From Glycomyces artemisiae (GTDB lineage: Bacteria; Actinomycetota; Actinomycetes; Mycobacteriales; Micromonosporaceae), in contig NZ_PVTJ01000006.1 of assembly GCF_003002955.1 (NCBI RefSeq), positions 62,001 to 126,000 on the forward strand: a stretch of DNA of 64,000 bases, in the 5' to 3' direction. The number at the start of each line of letters is the position of its first letter. Within the stretch, counting starts at the first letter, position 1. The translations under genes and the position numbers were made by a program. Below are positions 44,199 through 53,344 of the stretch, piece after piece. Under the pieces are notes generated by a model. That model had not been told where the DNA came from and made no database searches. It worked only from the letters and a program-made list of their open reading frames with translations.

Positions 44199-44810
44199 TT
44201 ATCCGGCGGCCTCGGCGTGGGCCGTCGAGACGCCGACGGCGAGCTGCGCGAAGCCGTCCACGAGGCCCTCGACCACGGCCGCGTCGGTGCCGGCGGGCGT
44301 GGTGTAGCGCATCTCGAAGATGGTGCCGCCCTCGTACCAGCCCATCTCCAGGGCCGGGCCCGCGCCGGTGTCCTCGGTGTGGACGACCCAGTAGGCGGCC
44401 TCGCCGAGGCCGGAGACCTCCGAGGTGCCGTCGGCGAGCTCGTCCTCGTAGACGTCCACGGTGGCCTCGGTGCCGATGATGAACAGCGTCAGGTCCGGGT
44501 AGGCGGCCTCGCCGGTCTGGACGGCGCAGGTGAGCTGCGCGGGCGCGTCCTCCCCCGCGTCCTCGCCGGGCCCGCCCGAGGCGAACCGGAAGTCCTCGCC
44601 GGTCGTGGAGTTGAGGAGGTCGGAGTCGATGTACGGGCAGGCGCCCGCGGCGTCGGCGAGGTCGAGCTCCACGGGCTCGGTGTCCTCCGCGGAGGCGGTC
44701 TCCTCGTTGGCGGCCGTGTCGAGCGGGCCCTCGTCCTCGGGCGCCTCGTCGCTGCACGCGCCGAGCGCGAAGAGGAGCGCCGCCGGGGCGGCGATCAGGA
44801 GTCGCTTCAT
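44199..44810 (-). CDS. Putative lipoprotein
   Basis: 203 residues. Signal peptide MKRLLIAAPAALLFALGAC with lipobox (Cys at 19), an acidic Glu/Asp/Ala-rich linker, then a globular domain with two Cys (GACPYID; LTCAVQTGEAAYPDLTLFIIG) and YEGGTIFEMRYTTPAG, like small DUF3558-type actinobacterial lipoproteins. Its ATG overlaps the sulfurtransferase stop by 4 nt (ATGA). No specific function can be assigned. Confidence 0.72.
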   Translation of the reverse strand: MKRLLIAAPAALLFALGACSDEAPEDEGPLDTAANEETASAEDTEPVELDLADAAGACPYIDSDLLNSTTGEDFRFASGGPGEDAGEDAPAQLTCAVQTGEAAYPDLTLFIIGTEATVDVYEDELADGTSEVSGLGEAAYWVVHTEDTGAGPALEMGWYEGGTIFEMRYTTPAGTDAAVVEGLVDGFAQLAVGVSTAHAEAAG

Positions 44811-45601
44811 GATTCCTCCCCGCGGGCGACCTCGCGGCCCCGTGAGGCCCAGTCGCTCCAGGATCCGATGTACACCGGCGGCGTCGGCAGCCCGGCGGCG
44901 GTGACGGCGAGCGCGCTGCGGGCCGCGCCGACCCCGGAGCCGCAGTAGAACGCGGGCTCGGGGAGGGACTCGTAGCGGGCGCGGAGGCGATCGACGTCGG
45001 CGAGGTCGTCTTCGCCGAGGAACCGGTTGATCGCGCCGGGGATGTGCCCGGCGACGGGGTCGACGGGCTCCATCTCGCCGCGGTACCGCTCGGGGCTGCG
45101 CACGTCGACGAGGCTGTGCTCGGCGGCCCAGGCGGCGGCGCCGTCGGCGTCGAGCACGGGCATCCCGCCGGGGCGCACCGTGACGTTTCCTTCAGGCCGC
45201 TGCGGCACCTGCGTCTCCAGGGGGAGCCCGGCCGCGTTCCAGGCGGCGAGTCCGCCGGCGAGGACGCGCACGTCCTCGATCCCGGCCCAGCGGAGCGTCC
45301 ACCAGGTGCGGGCGGCGGACATGCCGTCGCCGCCGTCGTAGACGAGCACGGGCGTGCCGTCGTCGATCCCCGCGGCGCGCAGGACCGCTTGGAGCGCTTC
45401 GGGTTCGGGCAGCGGATGGCGGCCGCCGACGGGGCCGACCTTCCCGCAGACGTCCCGGTCGAAGTCGAGCCAGACGGCCCCGGGCAGGTGCCCGGCGGCG
45501 TACTCGGCTTCCTTGGAGTCGCCGCCGAGCGTCCACCGGACGTCGATGCGGACCGCGTCGGTCCAGGCGGCGGCCTCGACAGCGTCGATGATCGGCCTCA
45601 T
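44807..45601 (-). CDS. Sulfurtransferase (thiosulfate/3-mercaptopyruvate type, two rhodanese domains)
   Basis: 264 residues. N-terminal inactive rhodanese domain (IDVRWTLGGDSKEAEYAAGHLPGAVWLDFDRDV) and C-terminal active domain with the nucleophile loop YCGSGVGAARSA (Cys in CGSGV), which resembles mercaptopyruvate sulfurtransferases more than thiosulfate ones. Middle of a deaminase-sulfurtransferase-lipoprotein operon; 10 bp after the deaminase. Confidence 0.9.
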   Translation of the reverse strand: MRPIIDAVEAAAWTDAVRIDVRWTLGGDSKEAEYAAGHLPGAVWLDFDRDVCGKVGPVGGRHPLPEPEALQAVLRAAGIDDGTPVLVYDGGDGMSAARTWWTLRWAGIEDVRVLAGGLAAWNAAGLPLETQVPQRPEGNVTVRPGGMPVLDADGAAAWAAEHSLVDVRSPERYRGEMEPVDPVAGHIPGAINRFLGEDDLADVDRLRARYESLPEPAFYCGSGVGAARSALAVTAAGLPTPPVYIGSWSDWASRGREVARGEES

Positions 45602-45611
45602 GGGTCCCAGG

Positions 45612-46088
45612 TTATAGGAGGTGCGCGTTCGGCTCTTCGGCCGCCGCCGCGAATTCGGGCATCACGGTCACCGCGACGCCGTGCTCCCGCAGGAAGGCGT
45701 CCCCGCCGGGCGCGGACACGAAGTTCGCGGGCTCGGGCATGGCGTACGCGACGCGCGCGACCCCGGCGTCGGCGAGCAGGTGCGCGCACGGCCGCGGCCG
45801 GGAGGCGCGGCGCGCGCACGGCTCCATGGACGAGTAGGCGACCGCGCCGCGGGCGGCGGGCCCGGCCTGGCGCAGCGCGACCTCCTCTGCGTGGTCGTGC
45901 GGGCCCTCGGCGCGCGACCAGCCCTCGCCGACGACGCGCCCGTCCGCGACGATCACCGCGCCGACGCTGAACGCGGTCGCCGACGGCGGGCAGCGCAGCG
46001 CCAGGTCGCAGGCGCGGCGCATCCACGCGGCGTCGTCCGCATCGGACCTGTTGGCGGCGTTCGGGGGCGGGCTCTTCGGGTGCTGCAC
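45612..46088 (-). CDS. RibD-type zinc deaminase (CMP/dCMP deaminase fold)
   Basis: 158 residues. Zinc site: HAEE (His plus catalytic Glu) and EPCARRASRPRPC, where the two Cys are ten residues apart as in RibD (EPCxHxGRTPPC), not the PCxxC of cytidine deaminases. No reductase domain follows. It may deaminate a pyrimidine or riboflavin precursor; no rib genes are nearby. Begins a minus-strand operon divergent from glnX. Confidence 0.78.
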   Translation of the reverse strand: MQHPKSPPPNAANRSDADDAAWMRRACDLALRCPPSATAFSVGAVIVADGRVVGEGWSRAEGPHDHAEEVALRQAGPAARGAVAYSSMEPCARRASRPRPCAHLLADAGVARVAYAMPEPANFVSAPGGDAFLREHGVAVTVMPEFAAAAEEPNAHLL

Positions 46089-46242
46089 GGGGCCTACCGT
46101 ACCGGGAGGATTCGCGACAGGGCGGCAGCCCGCGTTCCTTGCCGCTTGCCGATACCATGTGGGAGTCCCCCGACACTCCAGTCACGGTTCCGTGCGCGCG
46201 GCGCAGTCCCGACAGTCGTCTTCGAGTTGAGGTGCAGCAGTT

Positions 46243-47604
46243 TTGGCCGTCCAGTCCCCTCCAGCCCCGACCCAGGCGCCGCCTGCCGCGGGACCGCCCG
46301 CGCCCGGCGCGGCGCCCGGGCGGTGGACCGACCGGGTCGCGGCCGCGCTGCGGCAGACGCCCGGCCAGCTGCGGGGCGTCCTCGCGGTCCTCGCGGTCCT
46401 CATCCTCGGCGCCGGGGTCACCGGCATGACCTCGATCCTCGCGAAGTCCGCGGTCATCGAGGAGACCACCAGCCAGTCCGGGCGCCTCTCGGTGGCCGCG
46501 CTCCAGCTGTACCAGGCGCTCTCGCAGGCCGACGCGACGGCGGCGTCCTCGTACCTGACGGCGGGCACGCCCTCGGAGTCGATGAACGAGGCGTACCGGA
46601 CCGCGCTGCGCGACGCCACGGTCGCGCTCGCGACCGCCGCGGGCGAGGTCGAGCATGCTGAGGACGTCGAGCTCGTGGCCCAGCTCAACGCCCGCCTCCC
46701 CGTGTACACGGGCCTGGTCGAGTCGGCGCGCACGTTCAACCGCCTCGGCGAGCCCGTCGGCGCGACGTACCAGGAGCAGGCCTCGACGCTCATGCGCCAG
46801 GAGATGCTCCCGTCGGCGCACACGCTCCAGGAGAACGCGCTCGCGCAGCTCACCGAGTCGCGCGACGGCGCCGCGGCGTTCCCGTGGGCCGCCGCCGCGC
46901 TCGTGATCGCCGCGCTCGGCACGCTCGTGTGGGCGCAGCTGTGGCTCACCCGCAAGACCAACCGCACGTTCAACCTCGGGCTCGTGGGCGCCACGGTCCT
47001 GCTCGTGGTGTTCGCCGGCTGGCTGGCGATGGCGTCGCTGGCGTCGGCGAGCCACACGTCCCGGTCCCACGAGGAGGGCTCGCGGCCGCTCGAACTGCTC
47101 GCGCAGGCCGAGATCGCGGCCCAGCAGGCCCGCGCCGAGGAGTCGCTGCTGCTCATCGCCCGCGGCGAGGCCCCCGAGGCGGCCGACCGGTACGCCGAGC
47201 ACATCGAGGAGCTGACCTCCGACGGCGGCCTGCTCGACCAGCTCGACGACGCGTTCGCCGACGACCCCGACCTCGCGGCGAAGATCGGCGACGCCCGCGA
47301 CGCGGCCACCGCGTGGAGCAACGGCCACGGCGAAGTCGTCAAGCTCGCCCAGGAGGGCAGCTACACCGAGGCCGTGGCGCTCGCCGTCGGCGACGACGAG
47401 GCGAGCCTCCAGACCTCCTTCAACGGCCTCAACGCGGCCCTGACCGAGGCCACCGAGACCAGTGCCGACCGGTTCGTGGACGCGACCCTCGACGCGCAGC
47501 GGTCGCTCCAGGGCGCCGCCGCGGGCCTCGCGGCCCTGTCCCTGGCAGCGCTCATCTGCGCGGCCGTCGGCATCCAAGTCCGAGTGGCGGAGTACTACGC
47601 ATGA
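46243..47604 (+). CDS. glnX: GlnX-type membrane protein of the GlnX-GlnH-PknG signalling system
   Basis: 453 residues, TTG start behind GAGG. A Pro-rich N-terminus, a helix (about 45-65), an extracytoplasmic helical domain (residues 66-205), two helices (about 210-266), a second extracytoplasmic helical domain and a last helix (about 425-447). In mycobacteria GlnX couples the periplasmic amino-acid sensor GlnH to the kinase PknG. Identification rests on topology and on the gene order glnX-glnH-pknG; sequence conservation in this family is low. TGA overlaps the glnH ATG (ATGA). Confidence 0.8.
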   Translation: MAVQSPPAPTQAPPAAGPPAPGAAPGRWTDRVAAALRQTPGQLRGVLAVLAVLILGAGVTGMTSILAKSAVIEETTSQSGRLSVAALQLYQALSQADATAASSYLTAGTPSESMNEAYRTALRDATVALATAAGEVEHAEDVELVAQLNARLPVYTGLVESARTFNRLGEPVGATYQEQASTLMRQEMLPSAHTLQENALAQLTESRDGAAAFPWAAAALVIAALGTLVWAQLWLTRKTNRTFNLGLVGATVLLVVFAGWLAMASLASASHTSRSHEEGSRPLELLAQAEIAAQQARAEESLLLIARGEAPEAADRYAEHIEELTSDGGLLDQLDDAFADDPDLAAKIGDARDAATAWSNGHGEVVKLAQEGSYTEAVALAVGDDEASLQTSFNGLNAALTEATETSADRFVDATLDAQRSLQGAAAGLAALSLAALICAAVGIQVRVAEYYA

Positions 47605-48563
47605 ACCGAACCGGAAGAACCGCCGCCGCGTTCGCCGCGGCCGCGTGCCTCGCCCTCGCCGCGTGCACCGGGCCCGCGAGCATGGAGCCGCCCGTGGTCG
47701 ACGTGCCGACGCCGCTGCCCGACGGGGTCAACTTCTCGCCCGACGCGAGCCCCGCCGACGCCGACACCTCCTGCGACCCGCTCTCCTCCTACTCCCCCGG
47801 CTCGGTCACCGCCGAGCAGGCGCGCGCGCTCCTGGAGGACCCCGAGCAGATCAGCATCGGCATCAGCCAGTCCACGAACCTCATGGGCTACCGCGACCCC
47901 GAGACGAACGAGCTCGCCGGGTTCGACATCGACATCGCGACCGCGATGGTCCAGGCCGTCATGGGCGACGCGACGAAGGTCCGCTGGGTGCCGATGAACT
48001 CCGCCGACCGCGAGCAGGCCCTCGCCGACGGCCGCGTGGACATGGTCGTGCGGACCATGTCCATCACCTGCGAGCGCTGGGAGAACGTCGAGTTCTCGAC
48101 CGAGTACTACCACGCGGGCCAGCGCCTCCTCGTCGCGAAGGACTCCGGGATCGCCGGCCTCGCCGAGATGACCGCCGACCAGCTGGTGTGCACCGGTGCG
48201 AGCTCCACCTCGGTGGGGAACATCGCGGCGGTGAACCCGGAGGTCCAGCCGGTCACGGTCCCGGACTTCAACGACTGCCTGGTGCTGCTCCAGCAGGGCA
48301 CCGTCGACGGCGTCGCCATCGACGACACGATCCTCGCGGGGATGGCCGTGCAGGACCCGACGCTCCAGGTCGTGGGGGACGCGTTCTCGGAGGAGCACTA
48401 CGGGATCGCGTTCCAGAAGGGCGACACCGACCTCGCGCGGTTCGTCAACGGCGCGCTCGCGGCGATGATCGCGGACGGGCGCTGGCAGGACTCGTACGAC
48501 GAGTGGCTGGCCGGGCCGCTCGCGACGGGACCGGCCGCGCTGACCACGCAGTACCGGGATTGA
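47601..48563 (+). CDS. glnH: GlnH-type amino-acid-binding lipoprotein
   Basis: 320 residues. Signal peptide with lipobox LAAC (Cys22), then an SBP_bac_3 fold: ISIGISQSTNLMGYRDPETNELAGFDIDIATAM, MVVRTMSITCERWENVEFSTEYYHAG (Arg/Thr ligand region) and GVAIDDTILAGMA. The mycobacterial homologue binds Asp/Glu and signals instead of transporting; no ABC permease or ATPase is encoded here, which fits signalling. Starts within the glnX stop; 9 bp before pknG. Confidence 0.88.
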   Translation: MNRTGRTAAAFAAAACLALAACTGPASMEPPVVDVPTPLPDGVNFSPDASPADADTSCDPLSSYSPGSVTAEQARALLEDPEQISIGISQSTNLMGYRDPETNELAGFDIDIATAMVQAVMGDATKVRWVPMNSADREQALADGRVDMVVRTMSITCERWENVEFSTEYYHAGQRLLVAKDSGIAGLAEMTADQLVCTGASSTSVGNIAAVNPEVQPVTVPDFNDCLVLLQQGTVDGVAIDDTILAGMAVQDPTLQVVGDAFSEEHYGIAFQKGDTDLARFVNGALAAMIADGRWQDSYDEWLAGPLATGPAALTTQYRD

Positions 48564-48572
48564 GGGGACCGC

Positions 48573-51020
48573 ATGAGCGACCAGCAGCCGCCGCCCGAGC
48601 ACACCCAGCGGTACATGGCGGGCCAGTACCAGCAGCCGCAGACCGAGGAGAGCGACACGCTCGCGGTCCGCAGGCGCATGTCGACGCCGCCGGCGGTGCC
48701 GCCGCAGCCGGGCTTCGCGCCCGCGCCTCCCGGGCCGCCCGGGACGGGCTCGCCGCCCCCGAACGCGGCGCTCCCGACCGGGACGGCGGCGCTGTCGCCG
48801 CCGAGCATGACGGCGCCCGTCGGGCCGCCGCAGGCCCATGCGGCACAAGCGCAGACAGCCCAGTCGCAGCAGGTGGTGCCCGCGAACGCGGTCGCCTCGC
48901 CGCCTCCGGCGCCGTACCGGGCCCCGGCCGCACCGCTGCCGCAGCCGATCACCGGGCCGGTGACGCGGTCGACGACGTCGAGCACGCGCCAGCGCGGGGG
49001 CCTGTCGGACATGCCGCCGGTGCCGCCGCGCGACCCCGCCGAGGCGGTCATGGCGACCCCGCAGGTGCCCGAGCACAAGCGGTTCTGCTCCTCGTGCGGG
49101 AAGCCCGTGGGGCGCCCGCAGGCGGGCCGCGCGGGCCGCGTGGAGGGCTTCTGCCCGTACTGCCGGGCGCGGTACTGGTTCACCCCGGCGCTGTCGCCCG
49201 GGGACCTCCTGTCGGACCGGTACGAGGTGCTGGGCGCGATCGCGCACGGCGGGCTCGGCTGGATCTACCTGGCGAACGACCGGAACTTCGCCGACGACCT
49301 GACGCAGCGGTGGGTCGTCATCAAGGGCCTCATCAACACCTCGGACGAGGACGCGATCGAGGCGGCGATCAACGAGCGGCGGTTCCTGGTCGGGATCGAC
49401 CACCCGAACGTGGTGGACATCCACGACTTCGTGACCGCGGCGGACCCGCGGTCGGGGCAGCTCCAGTCGTACATCGTGATGGAGTACATCGCGGGGAAGT
49501 CCCTGCGCGACATCAGGGACGCGACGGACGACGAGGGCGAGCGCAAGCCCCTGCCGCTGGAGCAGGTGCTGACGTACACCGCGGAGCTGCTGCCCGCGTT
49601 CAGCTACCTGCACGACCGGGGCCTGCTGTTCTGCGACTTCAAGCCCGACAACGTGATCCACGTGGAGACGTGGCTGAAGCTCATCGACCTCGGGGCCGTG
49701 CGGCACGTCGAGGACATGGAGTCGGCGATCTACGGGACGCCCGGGTACTCGGTGCCGAACGACGAGATCCTCTCGGTGGGCCCGTCGGTGACCTCGGACC
49801 TGTACACGATCGGCCGGTCGATGGCCGTGCTGGCCTTGGACTTCAAGGGCTTCACGACCACGTACCGGGACCACCTGCCCCCGGCGTCGGAGGCCCCGCA
49901 GTTCGCGGAGTACGGGTCGTTCCACCGGCTGCTGCTGCGCGCCACGCACATCGAGCCGCGCTCGCGGTTCCAGGACGCGGACGACATGCGCACGCAGGTG
50001 CGCGGGGTGCTCCACGAGGTGCAGTCGGTGCAGCGCGGGGAGCCGCGCTCGGAGCCGTCGACGCTGTTCTCCGGCGAGCAGTCGGTGTTCGGGGAGCCGG
50101 ACGTGGAGTACGACGTCCACAAGATCGGCGACCCGTTCGAGGTGGCGCACGCGCTGCCGACGCCGATGGTGGACCTCGCGGACCCGATGGCGGCGTTCCT
50201 GGCGACGCAGCAGGCCACGGACGTGAACGGCATCCTCCAGGAGCTGAACTCGGCGCCGCAGCAGAGCCCGGAGGTGCAGCTGCGGCGGGTGCGCACGCTC
50301 GTGAACGCGGGCGAGCTGCACCAGGCCGCGGCGGTGCTCGACCAGTTCGCGCAGCGCGAGGGGAACACGTGGCAGGTGACGTGGCTGCGCGGGATCATCT
50401 CGCTGCTGGCCGCGGACTTCGCGACCGCGGCGGCGCATTTCGACGCGGTCTACTCGCACCTGCCCGGCGAGCTGTCGCCGCGCCTGGCGCTGGCGGCGTG
50501 CGCGGAGCTCGCGGGCCGCGCGGACCTGGCGCTGCCGCACTACACGCGGATCTGGGCGTGCGACCACCGGTTCGTGTCGGCCGCCTACGGGCGGGCGCGC
50601 CTGCTCGACCTCGAAGGCAATTCGACGGACGCGATCACGACGCTGCACCAGGTCCCGAAGACCTCGGCGCAGTACGGGATCGCGCAGACCGCGGCGATCC
50701 AGACGGCGCTGCACTCGCGCACCGCGCCGCCGTCGCTGCTGGACCTGCACCACATGGCCGGGCGGCTGGACGAGCTGAAGCTCGAACCGCGGCGCCGGCA
50801 CCTGGTGTCCACGCGGATCCTGCACCTGGCGCTGGACACGGTGCAGCGCACCGGTCCGGCCGCGGAGCCGCCGGTCTTCGGGGCGCGCCCCGAGGAGCGG
50901 GAGCTGCGCCTGGCGCTGGAGCGGGCCTACCGGGACCTGGCCCACGCCTGCACCCGCAGGGAGGACCAGGTGTACTACTTCGACCTGGCGAACCGCCACC
51001 GCCCCCGCACGATGCTGTAG
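48573..51020 (+). CDS. pknG: Soluble Ser/Thr protein kinase PknG with rubredoxin and TPR domains
   Basis: 815 residues. An N-terminal disordered Pro/Gln/Thr region (contains TEESDTLAVRRR, a likely autophosphorylation cluster); rubredoxin-like Cys4 (FCSSCGKPVG and GFCPYCR, about 170-197); kinase domain about 210-470 with AHGGLGWIYLA P-loop, VVIKGL Lys, YIVMEYIAGKSLRDI hinge, catalytic CDFKPDNV in place of HRDLKPEN and DLGAVR for DFG; C-terminal TPR domain (about 560-815). These are the specific deviations of PknG. Target in mycobacteria is GarA, controlling the TCA cycle and glutamate use. Confidence 0.93.
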   Translation: MSDQQPPPEHTQRYMAGQYQQPQTEESDTLAVRRRMSTPPAVPPQPGFAPAPPGPPGTGSPPPNAALPTGTAALSPPSMTAPVGPPQAHAAQAQTAQSQQVVPANAVASPPPAPYRAPAAPLPQPITGPVTRSTTSSTRQRGGLSDMPPVPPRDPAEAVMATPQVPEHKRFCSSCGKPVGRPQAGRAGRVEGFCPYCRARYWFTPALSPGDLLSDRYEVLGAIAHGGLGWIYLANDRNFADDLTQRWVVIKGLINTSDEDAIEAAINERRFLVGIDHPNVVDIHDFVTAADPRSGQLQSYIVMEYIAGKSLRDIRDATDDEGERKPLPLEQVLTYTAELLPAFSYLHDRGLLFCDFKPDNVIHVETWLKLIDLGAVRHVEDMESAIYGTPGYSVPNDEILSVGPSVTSDLYTIGRSMAVLALDFKGFTTTYRDHLPPASEAPQFAEYGSFHRLLLRATHIEPRSRFQDADDMRTQVRGVLHEVQSVQRGEPRSEPSTLFSGEQSVFGEPDVEYDVHKIGDPFEVAHALPTPMVDLADPMAAFLATQQATDVNGILQELNSAPQQSPEVQLRRVRTLVNAGELHQAAAVLDQFAQREGNTWQVTWLRGIISLLAADFATAAAHFDAVYSHLPGELSPRLALAACAELAGRADLALPHYTRIWACDHRFVSAAYGRARLLDLEGNSTDAITTLHQVPKTSAQYGIAQTAAIQTALHSRTAPPSLLDLHHMAGRLDELKLEPRRRHLVSTRILHLALDTVQRTGPAAEPPVFGARPEERELRLALERAYRDLAHACTRREDQVYYFDLANRHRPRTML

Positions 51021-51032
51021 CGAAGGAGCCCT

Positions 51033-52100
51033 ATGCAGCCCTCACCGACCATGGGCGCCGCGAAGCGTTGCACCGCTTGCGGTCTCCCGGCAGACCTCGG
51101 CCGCTTCTGCGAGGACTGCGGCGGCGACCTGGAGGAGTTCGAGGTCCCCGCCGAGGCCCTCCCGTGGCGCTCGTCGGCGGCGGTCGAGGAGAACCCGGAC
51201 CATCCGGGCGGCTCCGACGACCACCTGACGTTCGAGATGCCGGGGATCGGCGCGGCGACGGACGTCGGGAAGCGCCACCACTACAACCAGGACTCGATCG
51301 CGATCGCGCTGGCCGAGGACGGCCGGAAGATCGCGGTGGTGTGCGACGGCGTCTCGGGCGCCTCCGACTCCGAGCGGGCTTCACTCGCAGGGGTGGAAGC
51401 GGCTGTGACGGAGATCCGCTCGGCGCTCGCCGAGGGCCTGTCGGCGGAGGACGCGTCGCGGCGCGGGGTGGGCGCGGCCCACTCGGCGGTGGCCGCGGTC
51501 GGCAAGCAGTACCCGAACTCGCCGCCGTCGTCGACGTACGTGTCGGCGGTGGTCGAGGGGAACCAGGCGGTGCTGTGCTGGGTCGGGGACTCGCGGGCGT
51601 ACTGGGCCGGCGAGAAGGAGGCGCGGTGCCTGACGGTGGACGACACGATCCAGGCGCGGCTGGAGTACCAGGGCGTGGACCCGTCCGATGAAAGGTACAA
51701 GAATCCGTACGCGAAAGCCCTGCTGGCGTGGCTCGGCGCGGACGCGCCGACCCTGAACCCGAACCTCCTCCGCGTGGATCTGGGCGGAGGGCATGTCGTA
51801 GTGTGCAGCGATGGTCTGTCGCGTTATTTCAATGACGATCACGACCTTCTGCCACTGCCGGACGGCAGTGTTGGCGAGAAGGCGGTAGCGTTGACACGAC
51901 AAGCGCTCGCTAACGGCGGGCATGACAACATCAGTGTCGCGGTGGTGGAACTCGAATCCCCCGGTTCGGTCCAGGTCGACGAACGCGCGCGCGAGCGCGC
52001 TGACCAGGGCTCGCCGAACGGGGAGAACGGGGCCGCCCCGCTGCTCGGTGTCGTCAGCGAGGCCGAGTACACCCAAATGCTTGGAGGGGGACGACCTTGA
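51033..52100 (+). CDS. PP2C-type Ser/Thr protein phosphatase with N-terminal zinc ribbon
   Basis: 355 residues. N-terminal Cys4 ribbon ([20 protein letters not shown]), then a PPM domain: [20 protein letters not shown] (metal-binding Asp), [20 protein letters not shown] and [11 protein letters not shown]: metal-coordinating Asp residues are present. Ends with an acidic tail. The operon position (12 bp after pknG, overlapping the FHA gene by 4 nt, TTGA) implies it reverses phosphorylation by PknG, an inference. Confidence 0.88.
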   Translation: MQPSPTMGAAKRCTACGLPADLGRFCEDCGGDLEEFEVPAEALPWRSSAAVEENPDHPGGSDDHLTFEMPGIGAATDVGKRHHYNQDSIAIALAEDGRKIAVVCDGVSGASDSERASLAGVEAAVTEIRSALAEGLSAEDASRRGVGAAHSAVAAVGKQYPNSPPSSTYVSAVVEGNQAVLCWVGDSRAYWAGEKEARCLTVDDTIQARLEYQGVDPSDERYKNPYAKALLAWLGADAPTLNPNLLRVDLGGGHVVVCSDGLSRYFNDDHDLLPLPDGSVGEKAVALTRQALANGGHDNISVAVVELESPGSVQVDERARERADQGSPNGENGAAPLLGVVSEAEYTQMLGGGRP

Positions 52101-53281
52101 CCTACCAGCCGACCTACGGCGGTGCCCCACAGCCGGGCGGGTACCAGTGCGCGTGCGGGGCGTTCCCGCAGGCACAGTTCTGCGAGCAGTGCGGGACCCC
52201 GAACCCGGCGTGGCAGCAAGGCCAGCCTCCGCAGTCCCCTGCCGCGTTCGGGCAGGGCTACCCGTCGAACGACCCGTACGGTCAGCCCGACCCTTACGGA
52301 CAGCAGCAGCCGGGGGGCTACGGGCAGGACCCCTACGGGCAGCCGCAGCAGCAGGACCCTTACGGCCAGCAGCCTGGCGGCTACGGCCAGGACCCCTACG
52401 GGCAGCCGTCGCAGCCGCAGGGCGGCGGGTACGGCCAGCAGGACCCGTACGGGCAGCAGCAGCCCGGCGGCTACGGGCAGGACCCGTACGGCCAGCCGCA
52501 GCAGCAGGACCCGTATGGGCAGCAGCCCGGCGGGTACGGGCAGGACCCCTACGGGCAGCCGCAGCAGCAGGACCCTTACGGCCAGCAGCCCGGCGGCTAC
52601 GGCCAGGACCCGTACGGTCAGCCGTCGCAGCAGGACCCGTACGGCCAGCCCGCGCAGGACCCGTACGGGCAGCAGCCCGGCGGGTACGGGCAGGACCCGT
52701 ACGCGCAGCAGTCGTACGCGCCGACCTCGGCGCCTCCCGGGCCGCCTCCGGGCGTCCCGGCCGCGCCGTTCGGCGCCCCGACCTCCGCGCCGCCCTCGAC
52801 GGGCACCGGCGGGTTCTCGATGCCGGACGCGCAGCCCGCGGACCTCGCGTCGAACTACGCGCCCGCCGGCCAGGCGGCCACCCGCTGGGGCGTCGCCGTC
52901 ACCGCGGACCAGGGGTACTTCAACAAGGTCGCGGCCTCCGACGGGGCCTCGCAGCTCCAGTACCCGTCGTTCGCGAAGCCGCGCCGCTTCCCGCTCGACA
53001 AGAACGAGCTGGGCATCGGCCGCTACAGCGCCAAGCGGGGCATCACCCCGGACATCGACCTGTCGGGCGACGTCGCGGACCCGGGCGTGAGCGCCCAGCA
53101 CGCGCGGCTGTACGCCAAGCCCGACGGCTCGTGGACGATCATGGACGTCGGCTCCTCGAACGGCACGTTCCTCAACGGCTCCGACGAGCCGCTGGCGCCG
53201 AACGTGGAGTTCCCGGTCGGGGACGGCACCTACATCAACATCGGTGCGTGGACGCGCCTGACGATCCACTACGAAGGCTAA
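52097..53281 (+). CDS. FHA-domain protein with N-terminal zinc ribbon and Gln/Pro/Gly/Tyr repeats
   Basis: 394 residues from TTG 52097. Cys4 ribbon ([16 protein letters not shown], residues 16-31), a disordered region of about 150 residues built from QDPYGQ and PGGYGQ repeats, an Ala/Pro linker, then a C-terminal FHA domain: [35 protein letters not shown] (Gly-Arg and Ser/His of the phosphothreonine pocket) and [16 protein letters not shown]. It may play the GarA-like part but lacks the ETTS phosphoacceptor motif of mycobacterial GarA. Terminator follows. Confidence 0.85.
   Translation: MTYQPTYGGAPQPGGYQCACGAFPQAQFCEQCGTPNPAWQQGQPPQSPAAFGQGYPSNDPYGQPDPYGQQQPGGYGQDPYGQPQQQDPYGQQPGGYGQDPYGQPSQPQGGGYGQQDPYGQQQPGGYGQDPYGQPQQQDPYGQQPGGYGQDPYGQPQQQDPYGQQPGGYGQDPYGQPSQQDPYGQPAQDPYGQQPGGYGQDPYAQQSYAPTSAPPGPPPGVPAAPFGAPTSAPPSTGTGGFSMPDAQPADLASNYAPAGQAATRWGVAVTADQGYFNKVAASDGASQLQYPSFAKPRRFPLDKNELGIGRYSAKRGITPDIDLSGDVADPGVSAQHARLYAKPDGSWTIMDVGSSNGTFLNGSDEPLAPNVEFPVGDGTYINIGAWTRLTIHYEG
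52255..52720 (+). repeat. Tandem coding repeats in the FHA protein (unit about 63 bp)
   Basis: Five to six repeats, unit about 21 residues ([21 protein letters not shown]), some with indels ([14 protein letters not shown]). The DNA repeats closely enough to expand or contract by slippage. Low-complexity; not a CRISPR array. Confidence 0.8.
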
Positions 53282-53295
53282 GCGAGACAGCAGGA

Positions 53296-53323
53296 AAGGC
53301 CGGGTCCGTTCGGACCCGGCCTT
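53296..53323. terminator. Terminator of the glnX-FHA operon
   Basis: AAGGCCGGGTCCG / CGGACCCGGCCTT, 13-bp arms with a 2-nt centre (real loop 4 nt), 15 nt after the FHA stop and followed by CTGCTTC; the facing hydrolase gene ends at 53345, so it may serve both. Confidence 0.85.
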
Positions 53324-53344
53324 CTGCTTCCCCACCCCTGCTTC

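Noticed and set aside
47462-51691. 1,409-residue plus-strand open frame across glnH and pknG
   Set aside because: Out-of-frame shadow with Arg/Gly/Ala-rich translation; glnX, glnH, pknG and PP2C in other frames have intact motifs, ribosome sites and tight coupling.
52255-52720. CRISPR array
   Set aside because: The repeats are in-frame coding units without unique spacers.
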